A stretch of DNA of 64,000 bases. It comes from Raineyella sp034933565. GTDB taxonomy: Bacteria; Actinomycetota; Actinomycetes; Propionibacteriales; Propionibacteriaceae. Within the stretch, counting starts at the first letter, position 1; each line of letters starts with the position of its first letter. Shown in pieces: positions 40,120 through 49,382 of this stretch. The notes beneath the pieces are model-generated. The model was given only the letters and a program-made list of their open reading frames with translations, did no database searches and was not told the DNA's origin. Location of the stretch: NCBI RefSeq assembly GCF_034933565.1, contig NZ_JAYFNG010000013.1, positions 1 through 64,000 on the forward strand. The letters run 5' to 3'. The translations under genes were made by a program, and so were the position numbers.

Positions 40120-41508
40120 GTGGCCCCGAGCAAGCTCGACAATGTCATTTCCCTCGCCAAGCGGCGCGGCTTCGTTTTCCCCAGCGGCGAGATCTACGGT
40201 GGCACGAGGTCGGCCTGGGACTACGGACCCTACGGCGTCGAGCTGAAGGAGAACATCAAGCGCCAGTGGTGGAAGTGGATGGTCACCGGGCGCGAGGACA
40301 TCGTCGGCCTGGACTCTTCGATCATCCTGCCCCGTGAGGTCTGGGTGGCCTCCGGTCACGTGGGGGTGTTCACCGACCCGCTCACCGAGTGCCTCTCCTG
40401 CCACAAGCGGCTGCGGGCCGACCACCTGCAGGAGGACTACGCCGCCAAGCATGACGTCGCCGATCCCGACCAGGTGGCACTGTCCGAGGTCAACTGCCCC
40501 AACTGCGGGGTCAAGGGCCAGTGGACCGAGCCGCGGGACTTCAACATGATGCTGAAGACCTATCTCGGCCCGGTCGAGGATGAGTCCGGCCTGCACTACC
40601 TGCGCCCCGAGACCGCCCAGGGCATCTTCGTCACCTTCAAGAACGTGATGACCGCGGCGCGCAAGAAGCCGCCGTTCGGTATCGGCCAGGTGGGCAAGTC
40701 CGTCCGCAACGAGATCACCCCCGGCAACTTCATCTTCCGCACCCGCGAGTTCGAGCAGATGGAGATGGAGTTCTTCGTCGAGCCGGGGACCGACGAGGAG
40801 TGGCACCAGTACTGGATCGACAACCGCCACCAGTGGTACGTCGAGCTCGGCATCGACCCGGCCAACCTGCGGTTCTACGAGCACCCCAAGGAGAAGCTCT
40901 CCCACTACTCGAAGCGCACCGTCGACATCGAGTACCGGTTCGGTTTCCAGGGCTCCGACTGGGGCGAGCTGGAGGGCGTGGCCAACCGCACCGACTTCGA
41001 CCTGGGCACCCACTCCGAGCACTCCGGCACCGTCCTGGAGTACTTCGACCAGGCCAAGGGTGAGCACTACACGCCGTACGTCATCGAGCCGGCGGCCGGC
41101 CTGACCCGCTCGCTGATGGCCTTCCTCACCGACGCGTACGTCGAGGACGAGGCGCCCAATGCCAAGGGTGGCGTCGACAAGCGTACGGTGCTGAAGCTCG
41201 ACCCGCGCCTCGCGCCGGTGAAGGCCGCGGTGCTGCCGCTGTCGCGCAACGAGGACCTCACCCCGAAGGCCAAGGAGCTGGCGGCGCAGCTGCGCAAGCA
41301 CTGGAACGTGGACTTCGACGACGCACAGGCGATCGGCAAGCGCTACCGTCGTCAGGACGAGATCGGCACCCCGTACTGCGTGACCGTCGACTTCGACACC
41401 CTCCAGGACCAGGCCGTCACCGTGCGCGAGCGTGACACAATGACCCAGGAGCGGGTCGCGATCGCCCAGGTCGAGTCGTACCTGGCCGGCAAGCTCATCG
41501 GCTGCTGA
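40120..41508 (+). CDS. glyS: Glycine-tRNA ligase (alpha2 type)
   Basis: Protein of 462 aa, class II aminoacyl-tRNA synthetase of the dimeric type. It has GFVFPSGEIYGGTRSAWDYGP at the start, a Cys4-type insert (CLSCHKR, CPNCGVKG), motif 2 RPETAQGIFVTFKNV and QVGKSVRNEITPGNFIFRTREF, and a C-terminal anticodon domain. GTG 40120 has ACGGAG upstream. TAGGCT at 40059-40064 suggests a leader of about 50 nt; I see no T-box-like motif in it. Confidence 0.96.
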   Translation: MAPSKLDNVISLAKRRGFVFPSGEIYGGTRSAWDYGPYGVELKENIKRQWWKWMVTGREDIVGLDSSIILPREVWVASGHVGVFTDPLTECLSCHKRLRADHLQEDYAAKHDVADPDQVALSEVNCPNCGVKGQWTEPRDFNMMLKTYLGPVEDESGLHYLRPETAQGIFVTFKNVMTAARKKPPFGIGQVGKSVRNEITPGNFIFRTREFEQMEMEFFVEPGTDEEWHQYWIDNRHQWYVELGIDPANLRFYEHPKEKLSHYSKRTVDIEYRFGFQGSDWGELEGVANRTDFDLGTHSEHSGTVLEYFDQAKGEHYTPYVIEPAAGLTRSLMAFLTDAYVEDEAPNAKGGVDKRTVLKLDPRLAPVKAAVLPLSRNEDLTPKAKELAAQLRKHWNVDFDDAQAIGKRYRRQDEIGTPYCVTVDFDTLQDQAVTVRERDTMTQERVAIAQVESYLAGKLIGC

Positions 41509-41544
41509 GCCCTGCGGGCCGGCACTGCGCGAGGGAGGACTGGG

Positions 41545-41835
41545 ATGGCCAAGTCGTCGGATCCCGATGCCGAGGCGGAGAAGATGCGCCGGATGGGTGA
41601 ATGGCTGGACACGGTGGTCGCTGAGCTGGGCATCGCCCCGGAGGTGCTCGACCGGATCCGTACGCCGATGCTCGACATGATCGCGGAGGTGGCGCACGGG
41701 CCCAGCCGTCCCGGAGCGCCGCTGACCGCGATGCTCGTCGGCCTGGTCTCCGATCCCACCGACACCGAGGCGATCCTCGCCCGGGTCGCCCGGGTCCGTG
41801 CCCTGGCCGCCGACTGGTCCAGCGCCGAGGCCTGA
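41545..41835 (+). CDS. DUF6457 family protein
   Basis: Protein of 96 aa, helical. The pattern GEWLDTVVAELG, then IAEVAHGPSRPGAPLTAMLVGLV matches DUF6457, a small actinobacterial family often found near or fused to molybdenum-cofactor genes. No such genes are in this window. ATG 41545 follows GGGAGGA. Function unknown. Confidence 0.75.
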   Translation: MAKSSDPDAEAEKMRRMGEWLDTVVAELGIAPEVLDRIRTPMLDMIAEVAHGPSRPGAPLTAMLVGLVSDPTDTEAILARVARVRALAADWSSAEA

Positions 41836-41967
41836 CCTCTTCCCCCGGGCAGAGGACTGGTCTCTTCTCCGGGCCGGTCGGGCCGCGTACGGCTCAGGTC
41901 GTGTCGTTCAGGCGGTGCGGTGCGGGCGGTGCGGTTCGGACCATGTGTCGGCGTCAGGCCGTGCCGG

Positions 41968-42456
41968 TCAGGCGACGTACGGTCCGAGCCGGGTCTCGGG
42001 TCGGTCCTCCAGGACCACCCGGACCCGGCTCGTGTGCACCGGGTCCATCGGTGGCAGCCGGTCGATCGGGAAGAACCGTGCCTCGGTGGTCTCCTCCAGG
42101 TCCGGGCGTGGTTCACCGGACAGCCAGCGGCACCGGAAGATGTGGTCGATGTACTGGGTCTGGTCGCCGTTCTCGTAGGTGACCACATCGGTCACGGTGA
42201 CCCAGGCCAGCCGCTCGACCTCGGCCACCACCCCCGCTTCCTCGTGCACCTCCCGGACCGCCGCGGCGTACGGTTCCTCGCCGGGATCGATGATGCCGGC
42301 GACGGGCGTCCACATGCTGTTGTCGGCCCGCCGGACCAGCAGGGTCTCGGGGCCCCGCGACCCGTCGCGGAGCACGACGGCCGTGCAGCCGGACAGCCAC
42401 AGCAGTTCGTGGCCGAGCTTCGCCCGCTGGCGCAGGATGAACTCCGGGGTGGCCAT
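41968..42456 (-). CDS. Nudix hydrolase
   Basis: Protein of 162 aa. The Nudix box GIIDPGEEPYAAAVREVHEEAGV is complete (G-x5-E-x7-REVHEE-x-G). Actinobacterial members of this size hydrolyse nucleoside diphosphates linked to other groups; the substrate is unknown. ATG 42456 overlaps the stop of the upstream HAD gene (TGATG), so the two are translationally coupled. Confidence 0.9.
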   Translation of the reverse strand: MATPEFILRQRAKLGHELLWLSGCTAVVLRDGSRGPETLLVRRADNSMWTPVAGIIDPGEEPYAAAVREVHEEAGVVAEVERLAWVTVTDVVTYENGDQTQYIDHIFRCRWLSGEPRPDLEETTEARFFPIDRLPPMDPVHTSRVRVVLEDRPETRLGPYVA

Positions 42457-43112
42457 CAGCGCAGCCCCTCCACCAGGTCGAGGGTGACATCGTCGAGGTG
42501 GGGGACCACGGCGTCGGCCAGCTCCAGGGCGCCCGGCGCGGGCGGGAAGTCGGGCCGGGGCACCGCGATCACCGCCATCCCCGCGGCTGCGGCGGCGCGC
42601 AGGCCGTTGCTGGAGTCCTCGATCGCCACGCACTGCGCGGGATCGGCACCGAGCAGCTCGCAGGCACGCAGGTAGCCGTCCGGGGCCGGCTTGCCCCGGC
42701 CCACCTCCTCGGTCGAGACGGTGACCCGGAACTCCGCAGCGATCCCCAGGATGGTCAGGCTGACGTCGATCAGCCGCCGGGGCGAGGAGGACGCGAGCCC
42801 CAGCGGCCACCGTGCGGCGAGTCGCCGGACCGCGTCGACGGCGCCCGGCAGAGCCGGCAGGTCCACCGCGTAGCGCTGTGCCAGCGCGTCGATCGTGCGG
42901 CGGGCGGCCTCCTCGGCGGTGCCGCTCAGGCCCACCGTGCCGACCAGGTAGCCACTCCACTCCTGGGTGCTCATCCCCATCATCGCCCGGGTGGCCCCGG
43001 CCGGCCAGGGCAGGCCCTCTTCAGCCGCCAGGCCGCGGCGCACCTCGTCCCAGACGCTCTCGGTGTCGGTGAGGACACCGTCCATGTCGAAGACGACTGC
43101 GCGGGGGGTCAT
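42456..43112 (-). CDS. HAD family hydrolase (beta-phosphoglucomutase-like)
   Basis: Protein of 218 aa. HAD motif I VVFDMDGVLTDTE (nucleophile Asp), motif II LASSSP, motif III Lys in GRGKPAPDGY and motif IV AIEDSSNGLRAA are all present, with a helical cap between I and II. Resembles sugar-phosphate phosphatases or mutases of the PgmB/GPH group; substrate not deducible. Coupled to the nudix gene and divergent from dusB with 60 bp between starts. Confidence 0.9.
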   Translation of the reverse strand: MTPRAVVFDMDGVLTDTESVWDEVRRGLAAEEGLPWPAGATRAMMGMSTQEWSGYLVGTVGLSGTAEEAARRTIDALAQRYAVDLPALPGAVDAVRRLAARWPLGLASSSPRRLIDVSLTILGIAAEFRVTVSTEEVGRGKPAPDGYLRACELLGADPAQCVAIEDSSNGLRAAAAAGMAVIAVPRPDFPPAPGALELADAVVPHLDDVTLDLVEGLR

Positions 43113-43172
43113 GGTGCCATCCTGTCACGTCGCGACTGTCGGGGGCGTGGGCACTCCGCGTACAATCGCCCG

Positions 43173-44354
43173 GTGCTCCTGACCGCTCCGCCCGCCCCGC
43201 TCGGCGTGCCCGCCCCGCTGGCCCTTTCGGCTCCGTCCCGGCCGGACGCGGTGGTCGTCGACACCCCGGTCGTGCTCGCACCGATGGCCGGGGTGACCAA
43301 TGCCGCCTTCCGGGAGCTGTGCGCCGAGCAGGGCGCCGGCCTGTACGTCTGCGAGATGATCACCTCCCGCGGCCTGGTCGAGCGCGACCGCAAGTCGCTG
43401 GAGATGCTGGCGTTCTCGCCCGCCGAGAAGGTCCGGTCGGTGCAGCTCTACGGCGTCGACCCGGCGGTGATGGGAGCCGCGACGGAGATCCTCTGTGCCG
43501 AGTTCGGGGTGGACCATGTCGACCTCAACTTCGGCTGCCCGGTGCCCAAGGTCACCCGGAAGGGCGGCGGCGGGGTGCTGCCCTGGAAGCGTGATCTGCT
43601 CGGCGAGATCCTCCGGTCGACCGTGCGGGCCGCCGACCGCCACGGTGTCCCGGTGACGATGAAGACCCGGGTCGGCATCGACGACGACCACCGGTACTTC
43701 CTGGACGCCGGTCGGATCGCCGAGGACGCCGGGATCGCCGCGATCTGCCTGCACGGGCGTACGGTCGCCCAGGCCTACTCCTCCGACGCCGACCGGGACG
43801 CGATGGCCGAGCTCGTCGGGCACGTCTCGATCCCGGTGCTCGGCAACGGGGACATCTGGGAGGCTGCCGACGCCCTGGAGATGGTCCGGCAGACCGGGGT
43901 CGCCGGGGTCGAGATCGGCCGCGGCTGCCTCGGCCGGCCCTGGCTGTTCCGTGATCTCGCCGACGCGTTCGCCGGCCGGGCGACCCGCACCCTGCCGACC
44001 CTCGGCGAGGTCGCGGCGATGTTCCGTCGCCACGGTGAACTGCTCGCCGGGTTGATGGGGGAGCGGCGCGGCCTGACCGACCTGCGCAAGCATGTCGCCT
44101 GGTACTTCAAGGGCTTCCCGGTCGGGGGTGATGTCCGACGCGGTCTGGCGATGGTCTCCTCGTTCGCCGAGCTCGACGATCTGCTGGGTCGGCTCGACCC
44201 GACAGTGGCCTTCCCGGACACCGCCGTCGGGGTGGCCCGGGGCCGGCAGGGGTCGCCACGGGACCGCGTCGCCATGCCGGAGGGCTGGCTGGCCGACACC
44301 TGCGGGCTCGGCGAGGACCTGTCCGCCGCGGAGCTCGGCGTCTCCGGCGGCTGA
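43173..44354 (+). CDS. dusB: tRNA-dihydrouridine synthase (DusB type)
   Basis: Protein of 393 aa. The FMN TIM barrel has VVLAPMAGVTNAAFRELC, the catalytic Cys in NFGCPVPKVTRKGGG, MKTRVGID and CLHGRTVAQ. The C-terminal helical domain has LRKHVAWYFKGFP. It reduces uridines in tRNA D-loops. GTG 43173 lies 6 nt after TACAAT (43161-43166), a leaderless arrangement. It precedes dgt, as in many actinobacteria. Confidence 0.94.
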   Translation: MLLTAPPAPLGVPAPLALSAPSRPDAVVVDTPVVLAPMAGVTNAAFRELCAEQGAGLYVCEMITSRGLVERDRKSLEMLAFSPAEKVRSVQLYGVDPAVMGAATEILCAEFGVDHVDLNFGCPVPKVTRKGGGGVLPWKRDLLGEILRSTVRAADRHGVPVTMKTRVGIDDDHRYFLDAGRIAEDAGIAAICLHGRTVAQAYSSDADRDAMAELVGHVSIPVLGNGDIWEAADALEMVRQTGVAGVEIGRGCLGRPWLFRDLADAFAGRATRTLPTLGEVAAMFRRHGELLAGLMGERRGLTDLRKHVAWYFKGFPVGGDVRRGLAMVSSFAELDDLLGRLDPTVAFPDTAVGVARGRQGSPRDRVAMPEGWLADTCGLGEDLSAAELGVSGG

Positions 44355-44402
44355 GTCCTTCGCTCGGGGCCGATGTCAGGGGCTGCTGGCAGGATGGAGG
44401 GC

Positions 44403-45590
44403 ATGGACGTCCATGACGTGTCCGCAGATCCGGCCCTGTCGACCGACCCGGTCGTGTCTGACAGTACGACCGACCCGCTGCCGCGTGCCCGGCAGTGGGC
44501 CCGCACCATGGGTGGACACCGCCACGGGGACCGGATCGTCCGCGCGCACGCTGATTCGTCGGCGCCGATCGGCCCCGGTGAGGTGATCGGCCGACAGGCC
44601 CGGGAGGCTCTTGAGCGAGCGACCCTGCGGCCGGGGGCGGCGTTCTCGTACGGTGCCGGCGACCGACCCCGCGAGGAGGAGCCCGACCCGGAGCGGACCT
44701 GCTTCGAGCGTGACCGCGATCGCATCGTGCACGCCACCGCCTTCCGCCGCCTGGCCGGCAAGACCCAGGTCGTGGTCCACCCCACCGACCACCAGCGGAC
44801 CCGGCTGACCCACGCCCTCGAGGTGATGCAGGTCGCGTCGTCGATCGCCCGCGGCGTCGGAGCCAACGTGGCGCTGACCGAGGCCATCGCGCTCGGCCAC
44901 GACTGCGGACACGGCCCCGGCGGCCACGCCTCGGAGGACGCCTTCGATCCGTACCTGCCGGAAGGGTATGACCATGGCCCGTGGGGCGCCGACGTCGCGC
45001 TCGTCGACCTCAACCTGTGTGCCCAGACCACCGACGGCATCCGCAACCACTCCTGGTCCCGGCCGGCACCGGCCACCATCGAGGGGGAGATCGTCTCCTG
45101 GGCCGACCGGATCGCCTATTGTGCCCACGACCTGGAGGACGCCACCCGGGCCGGCATCGTCACCCTGGACGAGCTCCCGGAGGCGGTGGCCGAGGGGTGC
45201 GGCCGGGACCGGCGGACCCAGATCCGCACCTTCGTCCGGGCCGTCGTCCGGACCGTCGGGGCGTACGGGGAGGTCGGCATGGGGCCCGACGAAGCGGCCG
45301 CGCTGGCCGGGCTGCGGTCCTTCAACTACGAACGGATCTACACCCGACCGGAGTCGGTGGCCCAGTCCCGGGCGGTCGTCGACCTGCTCCGGGCGCTGGT
45401 CGAGCACTACTCGCACCGGCCGGAGCGGCTGCCCGGAGCCCCGGACGCCCCGGCGGACTCGCCGGAGACGGTCCGTGCCGCGATCACCTGGATCGGCGGG
45501 ATGACCGACCGCTACGCCTTCGACATCGCCACTCGGGAGTTGCACTGGGACCCGGCAAGACTGCCGAAAGCGATCCGGGAATTCGCCTAG
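44403..45590 (+). CDS. dgt: Deoxyguanosine triphosphate triphosphohydrolase-like protein
   Basis: Protein of 395 aa, HD-domain dGTPase family. It has the Arg-rich FRRLAGKTQVV, the HD metal residues in RLTHALEV and ALGHDCGHGPGGHASE, and a late Asp in SWADRIAYCAHDLED. It hydrolyses dNTP to the nucleoside and triphosphate. ATG 44403 follows GGAGGG; an in-frame ATG 10 codons earlier lies in the gap. The order dusB-dgt-dnaG is usual; here dnaG is 9 kb away, with a catabolic cluster in between. Confidence 0.92.
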   Translation: MDVHDVSADPALSTDPVVSDSTTDPLPRARQWARTMGGHRHGDRIVRAHADSSAPIGPGEVIGRQAREALERATLRPGAAFSYGAGDRPREEEPDPERTCFERDRDRIVHATAFRRLAGKTQVVVHPTDHQRTRLTHALEVMQVASSIARGVGANVALTEAIALGHDCGHGPGGHASEDAFDPYLPEGYDHGPWGADVALVDLNLCAQTTDGIRNHSWSRPAPATIEGEIVSWADRIAYCAHDLEDATRAGIVTLDELPEAVAEGCGRDRRTQIRTFVRAVVRTVGAYGEVGMGPDEAAALAGLRSFNYERIYTRPESVAQSRAVVDLLRALVEHYSHRPERLPGAPDAPADSPETVRAAITWIGGMTDRYAFDIATRELHWDPARLPKAIREFA

Positions 45591-45749
45591 GTCCGGCGCA
45601 GCGGCGCAGCGGGTAACGTTCCAGCTGGGCGAACCCCGTTCCGCATCGAGGAACGAATGTGGTGGGGGCCACACGTCTGCAGGAAAGTTCTGGGTATCGC
45701 ACGACGAGCCGCCCGCGGACGGCCCGAGGCACTGACGCGAAGGAGCGCC

Positions 45750-46115
45750 ATGACGAAGGTGACTGTGCACCCGACCGGGGAAGTGGTCGAGGTGCGTGAC
45801 GGTGAGACCATCATGGGCGCCTTCTACCGCACCGGATATGCGATGCGCATCGGCTGCAAGCGCGGGGGCTGCGGCTTCTGCAAGATCGACGTCCACGACG
45901 GATCGTTCACCTACGAGCGTCCGGTCTCCGACGAGGTCGTCACCCCCGAGGAGGCCGCCCACGGTGTCTGCCTGCCCTGCCGGGCGGTGCCGACGCAGGA
46001 CATGGTCGTCGAGTTCCGGGAGAACTCGCTGCGCCTGGTCAACCCCCTGATGCGCTACATGCTGTCCGCCAAGGAAGTCCCGACGAAAACGCCGCGGATC
46101 AGTACCCCGGTGTGA
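45750..46115 (+). CDS. xylT: XylT-like [2Fe-2S] ferredoxin
   Basis: Protein of 121 aa, plant-type ferredoxin. The cluster Cys are 36, 41, 44 (CKRGGCGFC) and 74 or 77 (CLPC). In meta-cleavage clusters such ferredoxins re-reduce the inactivated iron of catechol 2,3-dioxygenase, and the xylE-like gene follows here. ATG 45750 follows AAGGAG; the in-frame codons upstream have no homology. The C-terminal ~30 residues (MLSAKEVPTKTPRI) extend past the ferredoxin fold, as in related actinobacterial proteins. Confidence 0.82.
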   Translation: MTKVTVHPTGEVVEVRDGETIMGAFYRTGYAMRIGCKRGGCGFCKIDVHDGSFTYERPVSDEVVTPEEAAHGVCLPCRAVPTQDMVVEFRENSLRLVNPLMRYMLSAKEVPTKTPRISTPV

Positions 46116-46212
46116 CGTACCTCTCGTCAGCCACCGGATCCCGTCCATCCACCTAGCATCCGATTCAGTACCGCCACGACAACAACCGCCACGACAACAA
46201 AGGAGTTCCCTC

Positions 46213-47130
46213 ATGGCGATCATGCGAATGGGCTACACCCACGTCCGGGTCACCGACCTGGCCGAGGCCCGTCAGCACTACACCCAGACGATGGGTCTGG
46301 ACGAGGTTGCCGCCACCGACAACAAGGTGTACCTCAAGGGCTGGGACGAGTGGGACCACCACTCCGTCGTGCTCGAGGAGGGTGGCGTCGGCCTGGTGAA
46401 GTTCGGCTTCAAGGCCCAGTACGAGGACGATCTGGCCGACATCGAGAACAAGGCCCACGCGTTCGGTGCGACCACTGAGCGCATCTCCAAGGGCGAGGAG
46501 CTCGAGGTCGGGGAGATCCTCCGGATCCACACCCCCTCCGGCCACCTGTTCGACGTCTACCACGAGATGACCTCCGGTCAGGCCGCCGTCGGCAACGTCA
46601 ACCCGGAGGCCTTCCCGCGTGACCTGCGCGGCGTCGGTGCCCCTGCCCTCGACCATGCGCTGATCACCGCGGAGGACTGCGGGCTGATGGAGCGCTTCCT
46701 GCACGACTGCTTCGGCTACTGGACCGCGGAGAAGGTCGCCACCTCGCTCGATCCGGCCGACCAGCACACCATCGCCGTCTGGATGACCGCCACCACCCAG
46801 ATCCACCAGCTCGCCGTCCTCGAGGGCCCGCAGTCCAAGCTGCACCACTTCGCCTTCCGTTTGGAGGAGGGCTGGGAGGTCACCCGCGCCGCCGACCTGT
46901 TCTCGATGGACGACGTGCCGATCGACGTCGGCCCGACCCGCCACGGCATCACCCGCGGCAAGACGGTCTACTTCTTCGACCCGGCAGGCAACCGCAACGA
47001 GGTCTTCGCCGGCGGCTACCTGTCGTTCCCGGACCGCCCGATGGTGACCTGGACCCCGGATGTGCTCGGCAAGGCGATCTTCTACCACGCCCGCGAGCTC
47101 AACGAGCGCTTCACCACCGTCCTCACCTAG
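46213..47130 (+). CDS. xylE: Catechol 2,3-dioxygenase
   Basis: Protein of 305 aa, type I extradiol dioxygenase with two vicinal-oxygen-chelate modules. The Fe(II) ligands are predicted as His148, His211 or 212, and Glu263; the C-terminal signature GKTVYFFDPAGNRNEVFAGGY is clear. It opens catechol to 2-hydroxymuconic semialdehyde. Two CCGCCACGACAACAA repeats lie just upstream; ATG 46213 follows AAAGGAG. Core of the meta-cleavage cluster. Confidence 0.95.
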   Translation: MAIMRMGYTHVRVTDLAEARQHYTQTMGLDEVAATDNKVYLKGWDEWDHHSVVLEEGGVGLVKFGFKAQYEDDLADIENKAHAFGATTERISKGEELEVGEILRIHTPSGHLFDVYHEMTSGQAAVGNVNPEAFPRDLRGVGAPALDHALITAEDCGLMERFLHDCFGYWTAEKVATSLDPADQHTIAVWMTATTQIHQLAVLEGPQSKLHHFAFRLEEGWEVTRAADLFSMDDVPIDVGPTRHGITRGKTVYFFDPAGNRNEVFAGGYLSFPDRPMVTWTPDVLGKAIFYHARELNERFTTVLT

Positions 47131-47242
47131 TCCGATCAACCGTCGCGGTCCGGGGATCCTCCACCCGGGTCCCCGGACCGCCGGCGAAACCGCCCACCCA
47201 GCCCCGTACGCCGACCCGTACGCCTCGGAAGGAGTCACCCCC

Positions 47243-47674
47243 GTGTCCATCACCCGCCCGCAGACCGTCATCTCGCTCGATGGAGCCCGGACAGCGATCG
47301 CCGGGGCGGTCGCCCGGGCCACCGAGCTGGGCGTCGCCGTCAACATCGCCGTCGCGGACGCCGGGGGCAACCTGGTCAGCTTCGACCGGATGGACGGGGC
47401 GGCCCTGATGTCGGCCTCCATCGCGCAGGACAAAGCCATCTCGGTGGTCTCCTTCAAGGGGCTGCCCACCCACCAGTGGTCGGAGCTCTTCGCGGGTGAC
47501 GACGCTTCGGTCGGCCAGGGCATCCCGCACCGTCCCGGCCTGGTGATCTTCGGCGGCGGCATCCCGATCGTGATCGACGGCGAACTGGTCGGTGCCGTCG
47601 GCTGCTCCGGCGGCACCTCGGAGGAGGACCGGCAGATCGCCGAGGCAGGCGCCGCGGCGGTGCTCGGTCGATGA
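47243..47674 (+). CDS. HbpS/GlcG-like heme-binding family protein
   Basis: Protein of 143 aa of the DUF336 (GlcG/HbpS) family: NIAVADAGGNLVSFDRMDGA, SIAQDKAISVVSFK and PIVIDGELVGAVGCSGGT. Known members bind heme or cob(III)alamin-related ligands, and the genes occur in many catabolic clusters with uncertain roles. GTG 47243 follows GGAAGGAG. Its stop overlaps the IclR gene by 4 bp. Confidence 0.85.
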   Translation: MSITRPQTVISLDGARTAIAGAVARATELGVAVNIAVADAGGNLVSFDRMDGAALMSASIAQDKAISVVSFKGLPTHQWSELFAGDDASVGQGIPHRPGLVIFGGGIPIVIDGELVGAVGCSGGTSEEDRQIAEAGAAAVLGR

Positions 47675-48534
47675 CGGCCGTGGCAGCGGGCAAACAGACC
47701 GAGAGCAGAACGGCGTCGACAACGACCGGGCCGAGCAGGACCTGGGAGGTCACCACGACGGCGCGCTCCCGCAGCGACCGCCAGGAGCCCCGCAGCGGTG
47801 AGCTGAAGTCCGTCGGCACCGCCCTCGACGTCCTGGAGTGCTTCTCCGTCGACGGGGAGCTCGGCGTCTCCGACATCGCCCGCCGCCTCGACATCGCCAA
47901 GAGCACCGCACACCGGCTGCTCACCACCATGGCCTCGCGACGGATCGTCGAGCAGAACCCGCACACCGGGCGCTACCGCCTCGGCATCCACCTGTTCGAG
48001 CTGGGGCACCTGGCCCAGGCGCGGTTCGACCTGCGCCAGGTCGCGATGCCGACCATGCTCGAGCTGAGCCGGCAGACCGGCTACGTGGTCAACCTCTCGG
48101 TCCCCGACGGCGCCGACGTCGTCTACATCGAACGGCTGGAGATCGGCGCGGGGGCGAAGCTGCTCGCCAAGTCCGGGCGCCGGCTGCCCAGCCACGTCAC
48201 CAGCTCCGGCAAGGTGATGGCGGCGTACAACCCGGACGCGGCCCGGGCCCGGACCGAGGCGGGCTTCCCGCCCCGGGTCAGCCACACCATCCGCAGTCGT
48301 ACGGAGTGGGAGGCGACCCTCGACGAGGTGCGCCGGCTCGGCTACGCCCATGCCGACCACGAGTCGTACGAGGGCATCTCGACGGTGGCGGTGCCGCTGC
48401 TGGACCTCCAGCAGCACGCGTACGCTGCGCTGTCCCTGCTCGGGCCCAACGAACGACTGGCCCCCCAGGTGCCGACGCTGGCCCGCCTGCTGCACACCGC
48501 GGCCCAGCGGATCAGTCGTTCCCTCGGGCGCTGA
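47671..48534 (+). CDS. IclR family transcriptional regulator
   Basis: Protein of 287 aa. A disordered Ser/Thr-rich lead (1-45) precedes a winged helix with LGVSDIARRLDIAKSTAHRLLTTM (about 70-92) and the IclR effector domain with LPSHVTSSGKVMAAY and GYAHADHESYEGISTVAVPL. Probably controls this aromatic meta-cleavage cluster in response to a pathway intermediate; it is embedded in it rather than divergent. ATG 47671 overlaps the preceding stop. Confidence 0.9.
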   Translation: MTAVAAGKQTESRTASTTTGPSRTWEVTTTARSRSDRQEPRSGELKSVGTALDVLECFSVDGELGVSDIARRLDIAKSTAHRLLTTMASRRIVEQNPHTGRYRLGIHLFELGHLAQARFDLRQVAMPTMLELSRQTGYVVNLSVPDGADVVYIERLEIGAGAKLLAKSGRRLPSHVTSSGKVMAAYNPDAARARTEAGFPPRVSHTIRSRTEWEATLDEVRRLGYAHADHESYEGISTVAVPLLDLQQHAYAALSLLGPNERLAPQVPTLARLLHTAAQRISRSLGR

Positions 48535-48578
48535 CCCGCCCACCTCGCAAGACCGACAACCGACGGAAGGAGAAGAAC

Positions 48579-49379
48579 GTGGATTCGATCAGCCGGACCA
48601 GCGCCGCGGAGGCGCTGCTCGAGGCCAACCGCAGTGGGGTGTCGATCCCGCCGTTGCGGGAGACCTACCCCGACCTCAGCATCGAGGACGCCTACGAGAT
48701 CCAGATGCTGACCGTGCGCAGCTGGCTGGCCGAGGGCCGCACCGTGGGCGGCTACAAGGTGGGGCTGACCTCTCCGGCGATGCAGAAGCAGCTGGGGGTC
48801 GCCCAGCCGGACTTCGGCCACATCTTCACCGACCAGTTCTACCTCGAGAACATGCCGATGGACCTCAGCGGGCACATCCTGCCCCGGGTCGAGCCGGAGA
48901 TCGCCTTCGTGCTCAAGGAGGACCTGCAGGGCCCCGGGGTGACGGTCGTCGACGCGATCCGCGCCATCGACTACGTGCTGCCGGCCCTGGAGGTCGTCGA
49001 CTCGCGCGTGCGTGACTGGGACATCCGGATCGGTGACACCGTCGCCGACAACGCCTCCGGCGGCGGCGTCGTGCTGGGCTCCACGCCCAGCTACCTCGGC
49101 GACCTCGATCTGCGGCTGGCCGGCTGCACCATGCACAAGAACGGCAAGGTCGTCGGCACCGGTGCCGGCGGCGCCGTCCTCGGCTCGCCGATCAACGCAC
49201 TGGTCTGGCTCGCCAACACCGTCGGCCCGCTCGGCACCACCCTGGAGGCCGGCAAGGTCGTGCTGCCCGGCTCGGTGACGAAGATGGTCCCGGTCGGCCC
49301 GGGTGACCGGGTGACCGCCAACTTCGGCGGACTCGGTTCGGTGACCGCCCTGATCGCCAACACCCCGAAGGAGAACTGA
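48579..49379 (+). CDS. xylJ: 2-keto-4-pentenoate hydratase
   Basis: Protein of 266 aa of the fumarylacetoacetate-hydrolase-like hydratase/decarboxylase family. It has GGYKVGLTSPAMQKQLGV, acidic metal ligands in RVEPEIAFVL, and DTVADNASGGGVVLG. It hydrates 2-oxopent-4-enoate to 4-hydroxy-2-oxovalerate. GTG 48579 follows GGAAGGAGAAGAAC. Directly followed by its paralog, the decarboxylase, with which it forms a complex in known pathways; hydratase and decarboxylase assignment between the two rests on resemblance. Confidence 0.87.
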   Translation: MDSISRTSAAEALLEANRSGVSIPPLRETYPDLSIEDAYEIQMLTVRSWLAEGRTVGGYKVGLTSPAMQKQLGVAQPDFGHIFTDQFYLENMPMDLSGHILPRVEPEIAFVLKEDLQGPGVTVVDAIRAIDYVLPALEVVDSRVRDWDIRIGDTVADNASGGGVVLGSTPSYLGDLDLRLAGCTMHKNGKVVGTGAGGAVLGSPINALVWLANTVGPLGTTLEAGKVVLPGSVTKMVPVGPGDRVTANFGGLGSVTALIANTPKEN

Positions 49380-49382
49380 CCC

